This document shows positions 15,343-22,166 of a stretch of 22,166 nucleotides of DNA, in pieces. The notes beneath the pieces are model-generated. The model worked only from the letters and a program-made list of their open reading frames with translations. It searched no databases and had not been told where the DNA came from. The translations under genes were made by a program, and so were the position numbers. The stretch's first letter is position 1. Each line of letters starts with the position of its first letter. This stretch comes from an uncultured Actinomycetes bacterium (lineage in GTDB: Bacteria; Actinomycetota; Actinomycetes; Nanopelagicales; Nanopelagicaceae): the NCBI GenBank assembly GCA_903865885.1, contig CAIPLJ010000026.1, forward strand, positions 1 to 22,166, in the 5' to 3' direction.

Positions 15343-16055
15343 TGGCTCTTGAAGATGTCTATCGACGTAATCAGCAACATCGCACTCATCGTGCTGGTTG
15401 GTTGCGCGCTGCAGTACTTGGCGCAAATGATGGACTTGTATCGACCGCCAGCTTGATGATTGGTGTTGCTGCTGCAAAATCTGGCGAGCAAGCTTTTCTT
15501 GTCACAGCAGGTGCGGCGGGAATCGCGGCAGGTGCAATGTCGATGGCTGTTGGGGAATATGTTTCCGTGCGATCACAGAACGATATTGAAGAATCTGATC
15601 GACTTCTAGAGATTGAGCACTTAGCCACAGATCCCGAAGGCGAATTCGAAGAGCTTGTTGAAATTTATATTAATCGTGGATTACCAAGAGAACTTGCAAC
15701 ACAAGTTGCACAAACGATGCATGATAAAGATCCACTAGCAGCTCATCTGCGCGATGAACTTGGACAACATCCACATACCAAGGCACGCCCTGTGCAAGCT
15801 GCAATTGCTTCAGCATCTGCATTTACATTGGGCGGCCTTATTCCTTTCATTGGAGCCTTTGCGCCAACTGCTGGCAAAGCAGCCTGGAGCATTATTGGAT
15901 TTACCTTGGTTGGGTTAGTTGTCACAGGAATTGTCAGCGCAAAGACAGCTGGTTCCAAGATCTTGATCCCAACCTTGCGCGTCATCGGTGGAGGTTGCCT
16001 CGGTATGGCAATTACCGCAGGAATTGGCCAGATCCTTCACGTGAGTGGCATCTAG
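15342..16055 (+). CDS. VIT1/CCC1-family iron/manganese transporter
   Basis: 237-residue membrane protein of the vacuolar iron transporter (VIT1/CCC1) family, which exports or sequesters Fe2+/Mn2+. Family signatures: GWLRAAVLGANDGLVSTASLMIGV (19-42, shown as landmarks Gly28-Asn29-Asp30-Gly31 and Ser37-Leu38-Met39) and GAMSMAVGEYVSVRSQND (64-81). A hydrophilic acidic segment (about 82-147, rich in Glu with EESDRLLEIEHL and EFEELVEIY) corresponds to the cytosolic metal-binding domain, followed by three more helices (about 155-178, 183-203, 208-232). Metal specificity cannot be read from the sequence. Starts 9 nt after lgt with a candidate promoter of its own. A 98-nt gap separates it from gltB. 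Confidence 0.93.
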   Translation: MALEDVYRRNQQHRTHRAGWLRAAVLGANDGLVSTASLMIGVAAAKSGEQAFLVTAGAAGIAAGAMSMAVGEYVSVRSQNDIEESDRLLEIEHLATDPEGEFEELVEIYINRGLPRELATQVAQTMHDKDPLAAHLRDELGQHPHTKARPVQAAIASASAFTLGGLIPFIGAFAPTAGKAAWSIIGFTLVGLVVTGIVSAKTAGSKILIPTLRVIGGGCLGMAITAGIGQILHVSGI

Positions 16056-16065
16056 CGCACCCCCT

Positions 16066-16081
16066 TGCTACCCTTTCAACA
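16066..16081 (+). promoter_or_regulatory. Candidate upstream extended -10 promoter for gltB
   Basis: TGCTACCCT at 16066-16074 fits an extended -10 (TG-n-TAnnnT). Transcription would begin near 16081 and give a leader of about 73 nt containing the dyad at 16116-16148. The gap 16056-16153 is the largest non-coding stretch in the window. No convincing -35. Confidence 0.35.
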
Positions 16082-16115
16082 TTGATTCACCTGCACCACG
16101 AACTACCGGGCCAAA

Positions 16116-16148
16116 GTTGTCCCTTGTGATACTTACAAAAAGGACAAC
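16116..16148 (+). promoter_or_regulatory. Dyad/stem-loop covering the gltB ribosome binding site
   Basis: GTTGTCC (16116-16122) is a perfect inverted repeat of GGACAAC (16142-16148). Inside it TTGT (16124-16127) pairs with ACAA (16135-16138), giving an 11-bp interrupted stem with a 7-nt loop and a small 1x3 internal loop. The gltB Shine-Dalgarno AAAAAGGA (16137-16144, 9 nt before ATG 16154) is partly in the right arm, so an RNA fold would hide it. As DNA, the dyad surrounds a candidate -10, so it could equally be an operator. Which reading holds is unknown. Confidence 0.5.
16125..16133 (+). promoter_or_regulatory. Candidate proximal extended -10 promoter for gltB
   Basis: TGTGATACT at 16125-16133 reads as TG-n-GATACT. 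A start near 16140 would leave a 14-nt leader beginning at the AAGGAC ribosome binding site. The element lies at the centre of the dyad 16116-16148, where a bound regulator would block it. Confidence 0.35.
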
Positions 16149-16153
16149 GGGTA

Positions 16154-19100
16154 ATGGCACTCTCATCGAACTATCCCGCAGCTCAGGGTCTCTACGATCC
16201 TGCGAATGAACATGACGCATGCGGCGTTGCGATGGTTGCCACCCTTAATAAAATTGCAACTCATGAAATTGTAGAGAAAGCTCTCACTGCTCTTCGTAAT
16301 CTCGAACACCGCGGCGCATCAGGTGCAGAACCAGATAGCGGAGATGGTGCTGGAATTCTTATTCGCGTACCAGATGCTTTCTATCAAGCAGTAACTGCAT
16401 TTGATTTACCGGCTGCCGACCACTACGCAACTGGAATTGCATTTATTGCGCAAGGCGTTGATGTAGAAGCAGATATCGCACAGCTTGCATCCGAAGAAGG
16501 ACTCAACGTTCTTGGTTGGCGCGAACTTCCGATTAATTCATCCTCACTTGGTAAGACTGCCGTTTCTGTCATGCCTCAGTTCCAGCAACTATTTATTTCT
16601 GGCAAGAAGGGCGAGACAGGAATTGAACTCGATCGCCTAGCTTTTGCTCTGCGCAAGCGCGCTGAACATGGACTAGATCTCTACTTCCCATCCTTGTCTT
16701 CACAGACGATTGTGTACAAGGGAATGCTCACAACAGGTCAACTTGAAGAATTCTTCCCAGATCTCAGCGATGAACGCGTCGTATCTCCACTAGCCCTTGT
16801 TCATTCACGTTTTTCTACCAACACATTTCCGTCATGGCCACTTGCACACCCATATAGATTCATTGCACACAACGGCGAAATCAATACAGTTAAGGGAAAT
16901 CGCAACTGGATGCGTGCCCGTGAATCTCTACTTGCAAGCGATCTCATTGACGGAGATCTAGCTCGCTTATTCCCAATCGTTGAAATGTCCGGTTCAGACT
17001 CTGCATCTTTTGATGAAGTACTCGAACTTCTCTACCTCGGTGGACGTTCACTTCCACATGCAGTCTTGATGATGATTCCCGAAGCATGGGAGAACCACGC
17101 AACAATGTCGCAGAAGCGTCGCGACTTCTACGCCTTCCATGCATCTCTAATGGAGCCGTGGGACGGACCTGCATGTGTGACTTTTACCGATGGCCACCAA
17201 GTAGGAGCTGTTCTCGATCGTAACGGACTTCGTCCATCGCGCTTTTGGGTTACCGATGATGGTCTCGTTGTATTGGCATCAGAAGTTGGAGTTCTTGATT
17301 TCCCAGCTGAAAAGATTGTACGTAAAGGTCGCCTGCAACCAGGAAAGATGTTCCTTGTCGATATCGAAGCAGGACGCATCATTGAAGATGATGAAATTAA
17401 GGATTCACTCGCAGATGCTGCTCCATATGGAAAGTGGCTTAGCGATGGAATGATCAAACTCTCTGATCTTCCATCTCGTGAACATATTGTCTACCCCCAC
17501 AAGTCAGTGATCCGTCGCCAAAAGGCATTTGGATACACAGAAGAAGAAATTAAAATCATTGTTACTCCTATGGCAAAAGGCGGGGGAGAAGCGCTTGGTT
17601 CAATGGGAACCGATACGCCAATCGCTGCGCTCTCTGCAAAACCACGTCTGCTCTTCGATTACTTCACTCAACTCTTTGCACAGGTAACAAATCCACCGCT
17701 GGATGCAATCCGTGAAGAGCTTGTAACAAGCCTGGGCGGATCAATTGGTCCAGAACATAACTTGCTCGATCCTGGCCCTGAATCATGTAAACAAATCTCT
17801 CTGGCATTTCCTGTCATCGATAACGATGAGCTTGCAAAGATTATCCACGTCAATGCCGATGATGACTATCCAGAACTTGAGGCATATGTAGTCCGTGGAC
17901 TCTTCCCAGTTACAGGCGATGGAAACACGCTGCGTGCTCGCCTTGAAGAGATTAAACGTGAAGTCTCTGAAGCTATTGAAAAAGGTGCACACATCATCGT
18001 GCTTTCAGATCGCGATGGTGATGCAGAAGATTGTCCAATTCCGTCATTGCTACTTACAGCAGCTGTTCACCACCACCTGATTCGCGAGAAGACTCGTACC
18101 AAAGTTGGTCTCGTTGTTGAAGCCGGCGATGTCCGCGAAGTGCACCATGTCGCACTTCTTATCGGTTATGGAGCAGCAGCTGTCAACCCGTATCTTGTTA
18201 TGGAGACTGCGGAAGATCTCGTTAATCAAGGAGTCATCACAGGAATCGCTCCAGAAAAAGCTGTGCGCAATGTTATTAAGGCGCTCGGTAAAGGTGTTCT
18301 TAAGGTGATGTCGAAGATGGGTATATCAACCATCGCTTCGTACACCGGCGCGCAAGTTTTTGAAGCAATCGGAATTGCCCAAGATGTTGTCGATGAATTC
18401 TTTGTCGGAACAACATCACGACTGGGCGGCGTAAATCTCGATGTCATAGCTGAAGAGACAATTAAACGTCATCACTTTGCCTACCCAGTGGGCGGGGAAA
18501 TACCTGGTGCGAAGCGTTTAGCTGTTGGAGGCGAGTACCAATGGCGTCGTGATGGCGAGCCACATCTTTTCAATCCTGAAACTGTCTTCGCACTGCAGCA
18601 CTCAACGCGCAATAAACGTTATGACATCTTCAAGCGCTATACGGGACAGGTCAATGATCAGAGCAAAGCTTTGATGACTCTGCGCGGGCTATTCCAATTC
18701 AAGGAAGGTGCACGTGCTCCGATTTCAATCGATGAAGTCGAACCGATTTCAGAGGTTGTCAAACGCTTCTCAACCGGTGCAATGTCATACGGTTCTGTAT
18801 CTCAAGAAGTTCACGAAACTCTGGCAATTGCCATGAACCGCCTTGGCGCGAAATCAAATACCGGTGAAGGCGGGGAAGATCCAGCTCGTTTTATTCCGAT
18901 GGCCAATGGTGACTCTAAGAAGAGCGCAATCAAGCAAGTAGCATCCGGTCGCTTTGGAGTGACAAGTAATTACCTTATTAATGCAACTGATATTCAAATC
19001 AAGATTGCACAGGGCGCAAAGCCTGGCGAAGGCGGACAACTTCCTGGTTACAAGGTTTATCCATGGGTTGCAAAGGCACGATACTCAACACCAGGAGTTG

Positions 19101-20671
19101 GATTAATCTCGCCACCTCCTCACCACGATATTTATTCGATCGAAGATTTAGCGCAATTAATTCACGATCTTAAGAACGCAAATAAGAATGCACGTGTTCA
19201 CGTCAAGCTTGTTGCAGAAGTTGGCGTTGGTACAGTTGCAGCTGGAGTCTCTAAGGCACATGCAGATGTAGTGCTCATATCAGGCCACGATGGCGGAACA
19301 GGCGCATCACCTCTGACATCGCTCAAGCATGCAGGAGCTCCATGGGAGCTCGGCCTTGCAGAAACACAGCAGACACTGCTTCTTAACAACTTGCGTGATC
19401 GCATCGTTGTTCAAGCAGATGGTCAGCTCAAGACTGGTCGCGACGTTGTTATTGCAGCACTTCTAGGCGCGGAAGAATATGGATTTGCAACAGCTCCTCT
19501 TGTTGTCTCTGGTTGCATCATGATGCGCGTCTGCCATCTCGATACATGCCCGGTTGGAGTTGCAACGCAAAATCCCGAACTGCGCAAGAAGTTCACTGGC
19601 AAACCTGAGTTCGTAGAAACTTTCTTTGAATACATTGCCGAAGAAGTCCGCGAAATTCTTGCTTCCCTCGGCTTCCGTACTCTCCAAGAGGCTATTGGCC
19701 ACGTTGAATTCCTCGATACGAAGGATGCTGTGGAACATTGGAAGGCGAGCGGTCTCGATCTCTCACCATTGTTGGTGCGCCCTGATGTTGATTCAGCTCT
19801 GCACTGCACAACGACTCAAGATCATGGATTAGATGCAGCCCTTGATAACACTTTGATCGATCTTGCAAAATCGGCACTTGATAAGAAAGAGCTGGTTCGT
19901 ATCGACCTTCCGGTGCGTAACGTCAACCGAACAGTCGGAACGATGTTAGGCGCAGAAGTAACTCGTCGCTATGGCGCAGAAGGTCTACCTGTTGGCACCA
20001 TCGATGTCACTCTCCATGGCTCTGCAGGTCAATCTCTTGGAGCATTCATCCCACAAGGTGTATCACTTCGACTCTATGGTGACTCAAACGATTATGTCGG
20101 CAAGGGAATCTCCGGCGGACGCGTTGTTGTACGACCAGATGAGAAAGCAACATTTAAATCTGAAGAGAATGTCATTGCAGGAAATGTCATCGGTTATGGA
20201 GCGACTTCGGGTGAGATCTTCATCCGTGGCTTAGCTGGCGAACGCTTCTGCGTGCGAAATTCTGGAGCTACAGCAGTTGTAGAAGGAGTAGGCGATCACG
20301 CCCTCGAATATATGACTGGCGGAACTGTTGTAATTCTTGGGCAGACAGGTCGCAATATTGCAGCAGGAATGTCCGGTGGACGTGCATTTGTTCTCGACCT
20401 CAATACTGCAGTTGTGAATACAGAGATGGTTGATGTTCTTGCCGTCCCTGCGGATCAACGCGAAATTTTGAAATCAATCGTCTCTTCATTCCATGTTGAG
20501 ACTGGCTCTGAGATAGCAGCTGCACTTCTTGCACATTGGGACACTGAGATTTCTCGCTTCTCACTCATTATGCCTCGCGATTATGCAAAGGTGCTTGCCG
20601 CTATAGAACGAGCAACAAGAGAAGGACTTCCTGTCGACGAGTACATCATGGAGGTTGCTGCAAATGGCTGA
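16154..20671 (+). CDS. gltB: Glutamate synthase large (alpha) subunit, NADPH type
   Basis: Converts glutamine plus 2-oxoglutarate to two glutamates with electrons from GltD. 1505 residues, normal for the bacterial alpha subunit. N-terminal class II amidotransferase domain: Cys23 in HDACGVAMV becomes the N-terminal nucleophile after removal of a 22-residue propeptide; HRGASGAEPDSGDGAG and FSTNTFPSWPLAHP follow. Central domain, then the FMN/2-oxoglutarate barrel (GAMSYGSVSQE, SNTGEGGEDPARF, LISPPPHHDIYSIEDL, SGHDGGTGASPL). The 3Fe-4S cysteines are Cys1121, Cys1127 and Cys1132 (CIMMRVCHLDTCPVGV). The C-terminal beta-helix has repeated Gly-rich turns. Clear Shine-Dalgarno, partly inside a dyad. 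Overlaps gltD by 8 nt. Confidence 0.98.
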   Translation: MALSSNYPAAQGLYDPANEHDACGVAMVATLNKIATHEIVEKALTALRNLEHRGASGAEPDSGDGAGILIRVPDAFYQAVTAFDLPAADHYATGIAFIAQGVDVEADIAQLASEEGLNVLGWRELPINSSSLGKTAVSVMPQFQQLFISGKKGETGIELDRLAFALRKRAEHGLDLYFPSLSSQTIVYKGMLTTGQLEEFFPDLSDERVVSPLALVHSRFSTNTFPSWPLAHPYRFIAHNGEINTVKGNRNWMRARESLLASDLIDGDLARLFPIVEMSGSDSASFDEVLELLYLGGRSLPHAVLMMIPEAWENHATMSQKRRDFYAFHASLMEPWDGPACVTFTDGHQVGAVLDRNGLRPSRFWVTDDGLVVLASEVGVLDFPAEKIVRKGRLQPGKMFLVDIEAGRIIEDDEIKDSLADAAPYGKWLSDGMIKLSDLPSREHIVYPHKSVIRRQKAFGYTEEEIKIIVTPMAKGGGEALGSMGTDTPIAALSAKPRLLFDYFTQLFAQVTNPPLDAIREELVTSLGGSIGPEHNLLDPGPESCKQISLAFPVIDNDELAKIIHVNADDDYPELEAYVVRGLFPVTGDGNTLRARLEEIKREVSEAIEKGAHIIVLSDRDGDAEDCPIPSLLLTAAVHHHLIREKTRTKVGLVVEAGDVREVHHVALLIGYGAAAVNPYLVMETAEDLVNQGVITGIAPEKAVRNVIKALGKGVLKVMSKMGISTIASYTGAQVFEAIGIAQDVVDEFFVGTTSRLGGVNLDVIAEETIKRHHFAYPVGGEIPGAKRLAVGGEYQWRRDGEPHLFNPETVFALQHSTRNKRYDIFKRYTGQVNDQSKALMTLRGLFQFKEGARAPISIDEVEPISEVVKRFSTGAMSYGSVSQEVHETLAIAMNRLGAKSNTGEGGEDPARFIPMANGDSKKSAIKQVASGRFGVTSNYLINATDIQIKIAQGAKPGEGGQLPGYKVYPWVAKARYSTPGVGLISPPPHHDIYSIEDLAQLIHDLKNANKNARVHVKLVAEVGVGTVAAGVSKAHADVVLISGHDGGTGASPLTSLKHAGAPWELGLAETQQTLLLNNLRDRIVVQADGQLKTGRDVVIAALLGAEEYGFATAPLVVSGCIMMRVCHLDTCPVGVATQNPELRKKFTGKPEFVETFFEYIAEEVREILASLGFRTLQEAIGHVEFLDTKDAVEHWKASGLDLSPLLVRPDVDSALHCTTTQDHGLDAALDNTLIDLAKSALDKKELVRIDLPVRNVNRTVGTMLGAEVTRRYGAEGLPVGTIDVTLHGSAGQSLGAFIPQGVSLRLYGDSNDYVGKGISGGRVVVRPDEKATFKSEENVIAGNVIGYGATSGEIFIRGLAGERFCVRNSGATAVVEGVGDHALEYMTGGTVVILGQTGRNIAAGMSGGRAFVLDLNTAVVNTEMVDVLAVPADQREILKSIVSSFHVETGSEIAAALLAHWDTEISRFSLIMPRDYAKVLAAIERATREGLPVDEYIMEVAANG
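20650..20654 (+). promoter_or_regulatory. Shine-Dalgarno selecting the gltD start
   Basis: GGAGG ends 9 nt before ATG 20664. A TTG codon at 20655, directly next to it, is in frame but too close to be used. The site lies within the last codons of gltB. Confidence 0.85.
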
Positions 20672-22118
20672 TCCCAAAGGATTTATGACAACTCCTCGCG
20701 AGACACCGAAGCGCAGGCCGGTAGATATTCGCATCCAAGATTGGCGCGAAGTCTATGAACCTCAATCGATTGAACATTTGCAGAAGCAAGCTGGTCGTTG
20801 CATGGATTGTGGAATTCCATTCTGTCACTCAGGCTGCCCACTCGGTAATTTGATCCCTGAATGGAACGATTTAATGTGGCGTGGAGATAAGAACGAAGCT
20901 ATTGATCGTTTGCACGCAACAAATAATTTTCCTGAATTTACTGGCCGCCTCTGTCCTGCTCCATGCGAGACTGCATGCGTTGTTGGAATTAACCGAGATG
21001 CCGTCACCATTAAGCAGATTGAACTTCGCACAATCGAAGAAGCATTCGACGCAAATAACGTTAAGCCACTTGCACCTGAGCGTATTTCGGGAAAGACGAT
21101 CGCCGTTATTGGTTCGGGACCTGCAGGTCTTGCAGCTGCACAGCAGTTAACGCGTGCAGGACACACTGTTGTTGTCTACGAACGCGCAGAGAAGATCGGC
21201 GGACTACTTCGTTACGGAATTCCAGAATTTAAAATGGAGAAGCACATTGTCGATCGTCGCCTTGCTCAGATGGAGCAAGAAGGAACTCGCTTCCGTGCTG
21301 GCGTCAACGTTGGTGTCGAGCTCACAGGTTCTGATCTTCGCTCTAAGTACGATGCAATTGTTCTTGCAGTTGGTGCAACCCAGTGGCGCGATCTGCCGAT
21401 CCCAGGTCGCGAAAATAAAGGCATCTATCAAGCGATGGAATTTTTACCGTGGGGCAATAAGCAGGCGCTCGGTGAGGTTGAAGTTCCGCCAATCAACGTT
21501 GCAGGAAAGCACGTCATCATCCTTGGTGGCGGAGATACTGGCGCAGATTGCCTTGGTACATCTGTTCGCCAAGGCGCAGCATCGGTTACTCAACTAGAGA
21601 TCATGCCTCGTCCAACAGAAGAGCGTCCATCTTCACAGCCATGGCCTACATACCCAATGATCTATCGCGTATCAAGTGCACATGAAGAGCTTGATAATCG
21701 AGTCTTCTCTGTCAGCACGCAAGAGTTTGTCGGCGATGGCAATGGAAACCTTAAGGCGCTCAAAATTGTCGAGACTAAATTCGAAAATGGAAAGTTTGAA
21801 CCGGTTCCAGGCACAGAGAAAGAGATTCCTGCAGATTTTGTATTCCTTGCAATGGGATTTACTGGTCCAGAAAAGTCTGCTCTGATCGATCAACTCGAGG
21901 TTCAACTCGATGAACGCGGCAATATCAAGCGTGATGAGAATTTCCAAACAACGGAAGAGGGCATATTCGTTGCAGGAGATGCAGGTCGAGGTCAATCACT
22001 TATTGTCTGGGCAATTGCCGAAGGACGATCTGCTGCAGCTGCGGTAGATACATATCTTTCGGGGGAGACCCAGTTGCCAGCACCTATCGAACCCACAACG
22101 CGCCCGTTGATGGTCTAA
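20664..22118 (+). CDS. gltD: Glutamate synthase small (beta) subunit, NADPH type
   Basis: FAD/NADPH oxidoreductase that passes electrons to GltB. 484 residues from ATG 20664. N-terminal Fe-S domain with Cys46, Cys49, Cys54, Cys58 (RCMDCGIPFCHSGCPLGN) and Cys97, Cys101, Cys105 (LCPAPCETAC). FAD-binding VIGSGPAGLAAA (148-159), YERAEKIGGLLRYGIPEFK, the NADPH-binding ILGGGDTGADC (286-296), and the C-terminal FVAGDAGRGQSL FAD motif. Translationally coupled to gltB by an 8-nt overlap. Related GltD-like proteins serve other oxidoreductases, but adjacency to gltB settles the assignment. Confidence 0.97.
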   Translation: MADPKGFMTTPRETPKRRPVDIRIQDWREVYEPQSIEHLQKQAGRCMDCGIPFCHSGCPLGNLIPEWNDLMWRGDKNEAIDRLHATNNFPEFTGRLCPAPCETACVVGINRDAVTIKQIELRTIEEAFDANNVKPLAPERISGKTIAVIGSGPAGLAAAQQLTRAGHTVVVYERAEKIGGLLRYGIPEFKMEKHIVDRRLAQMEQEGTRFRAGVNVGVELTGSDLRSKYDAIVLAVGATQWRDLPIPGRENKGIYQAMEFLPWGNKQALGEVEVPPINVAGKHVIILGGGDTGADCLGTSVRQGAASVTQLEIMPRPTEERPSSQPWPTYPMIYRVSSAHEELDNRVFSVSTQEFVGDGNGNLKALKIVETKFENGKFEPVPGTEKEIPADFVFLAMGFTGPEKSALIDQLEVQLDERGNIKRDENFQTTEEGIFVAGDAGRGQSLIVWAIAEGRSAAAAVDTYLSGETQLPAPIEPTTRPLMV

Positions 22119-22143
22119 CTTCTAAGTAACTACATAAGACAGA

Positions 22144-22149
22144 TAAGGT
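22144..22149 (+). promoter_or_regulatory. TAAGGT element before the last gene: -10 box and/or ribosome binding site
   Basis: TAAGGT is 6 nt before ATG 22156, matching the -10 spacing seen at hisD, trpB and the VIT1-family gene. The contained AAGG could also be a normal Shine-Dalgarno 7 nt from the ATG. Sequence alone does not separate the two. Confidence 0.35.
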
Positions 22150-22155
22150 AACGAT

Positions 22156-22166
22156 ATGCGCCGCGC
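22156..22166 (+). CDS. Start of next gene, possibly pyruvate kinase (cut by window edge)
   Basis: ATG CGC CGC GC at the very end gives M-R-R-A. Many actinobacterial pyruvate kinases begin MRRAK, and pyk lies close to gltBD and lgt in this phylum, so pyk is the likeliest identity. Only three full codons are visible, so this is inference from position. Confidence 0.45.

Noticed and set aside
16056..16153. Riboswitch or tRNA in the largest intergenic gap
   Set aside because: 98 nt with no recognisable riboswitch core or cloverleaf; only the dyad and two -10-like elements can be supported.
19423..19809. Antisense ORF of 128 codons inside gltB
   Set aside because: Opposite a fully conserved part of gltB including the Fe-S cysteines; explained as a codon-bias shadow.
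22119..22155. Terminator after gltD
   Set aside because: No inverted repeat or T-tract in the 37-nt gap.
1..22166. Mobile element, CRISPR array, defence or secondary-metabolite system
   Set aside because: Every gene is a conserved housekeeping or amino-acid gene in an order known from actinobacteria; no repeats, integrase, transposase or foreign-looking segment seen.

Overview
The window is a gene-dense, single-strand (all +) stretch of an actinobacterial chromosome. The order dnaE - hisDCBHAFI - trpE..CBA - lgt - gltBD - pyk, the PriA-type HisA, and the protein sequences (DnaE1-like polymerase, HGCxC-less HisD of the actinobacterial kind, MauE/DoxX with a CGCFGGGG loop) all point to Actinomycetota. 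Base composition looks somewhat under 50% GC by eye and intergenic space is almost nil. That suggests a streamlined low-GC lineage such as the freshwater acI group (Nanopelagicales/Planktophila-like); this placement is inference, not a search result.

Layout. 1-3491: replicative polymerase dnaE, lacking only its first few codons at the window edge. 3544-8611: hisD, hisC, hisB, hisH, priA(hisA), hisF, mostly joined by 4-nt ATGA overlaps. 8626-10609: hisI, trpE and a 52-residue membrane microprotein, each overlapping the next. 10606-13386: trpC, trpB, trpA. 13383-15332: a MauE/DoxX-like membrane protein, a membrane-anchored DsbA-like thiol oxidoreductase, and lgt (prolipoprotein diacylglyceryl transferase). 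15342-16055: a VIT1/CCC1-family Fe/Mn transporter. 16154-22118: both subunits of NADPH glutamate synthase (gltB, gltD). 22156-end: first codons of what is probably pyruvate kinase. No intergenic gap exceeds 98 bp, and no tRNA, rRNA, mobile element, CRISPR array or clear intrinsic terminator was seen.

How the genes work together. HisD/C/B/H/A/F/I cover most of histidine synthesis (hisG and hisE are not here). TrpE/C/B/A cover most of tryptophan synthesis (trpD, trpG and trpF are not here). PriA belongs to the bifunctional HisA/TrpF family, so it probably supplies the missing TrpF step and links the two pathways. GltBD makes the glutamate that feeds transamination (HisC) and, through glutamine, the HisH and TrpG amidotransfer steps. 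MauE-DsbA-Lgt form an envelope-protein maturation group.

The most interesting features are not a new defence or metabolic system. They are: (1) a recurrent TAnnnT -10 box placed exactly 6 nt before the start codon of genes that are not translationally coupled, in two cases with the -10 beginning on the TAG stop codon of the preceding gene, suggesting leaderless internal promoters; (2) the 52-residue ORF between trpE and trpC, which resembles only the C-terminal end of the much larger actinobacterial trp-operon membrane protein; (3) a 33-nt dyad just before gltB that covers both a candidate -10 and the ribosome binding site.
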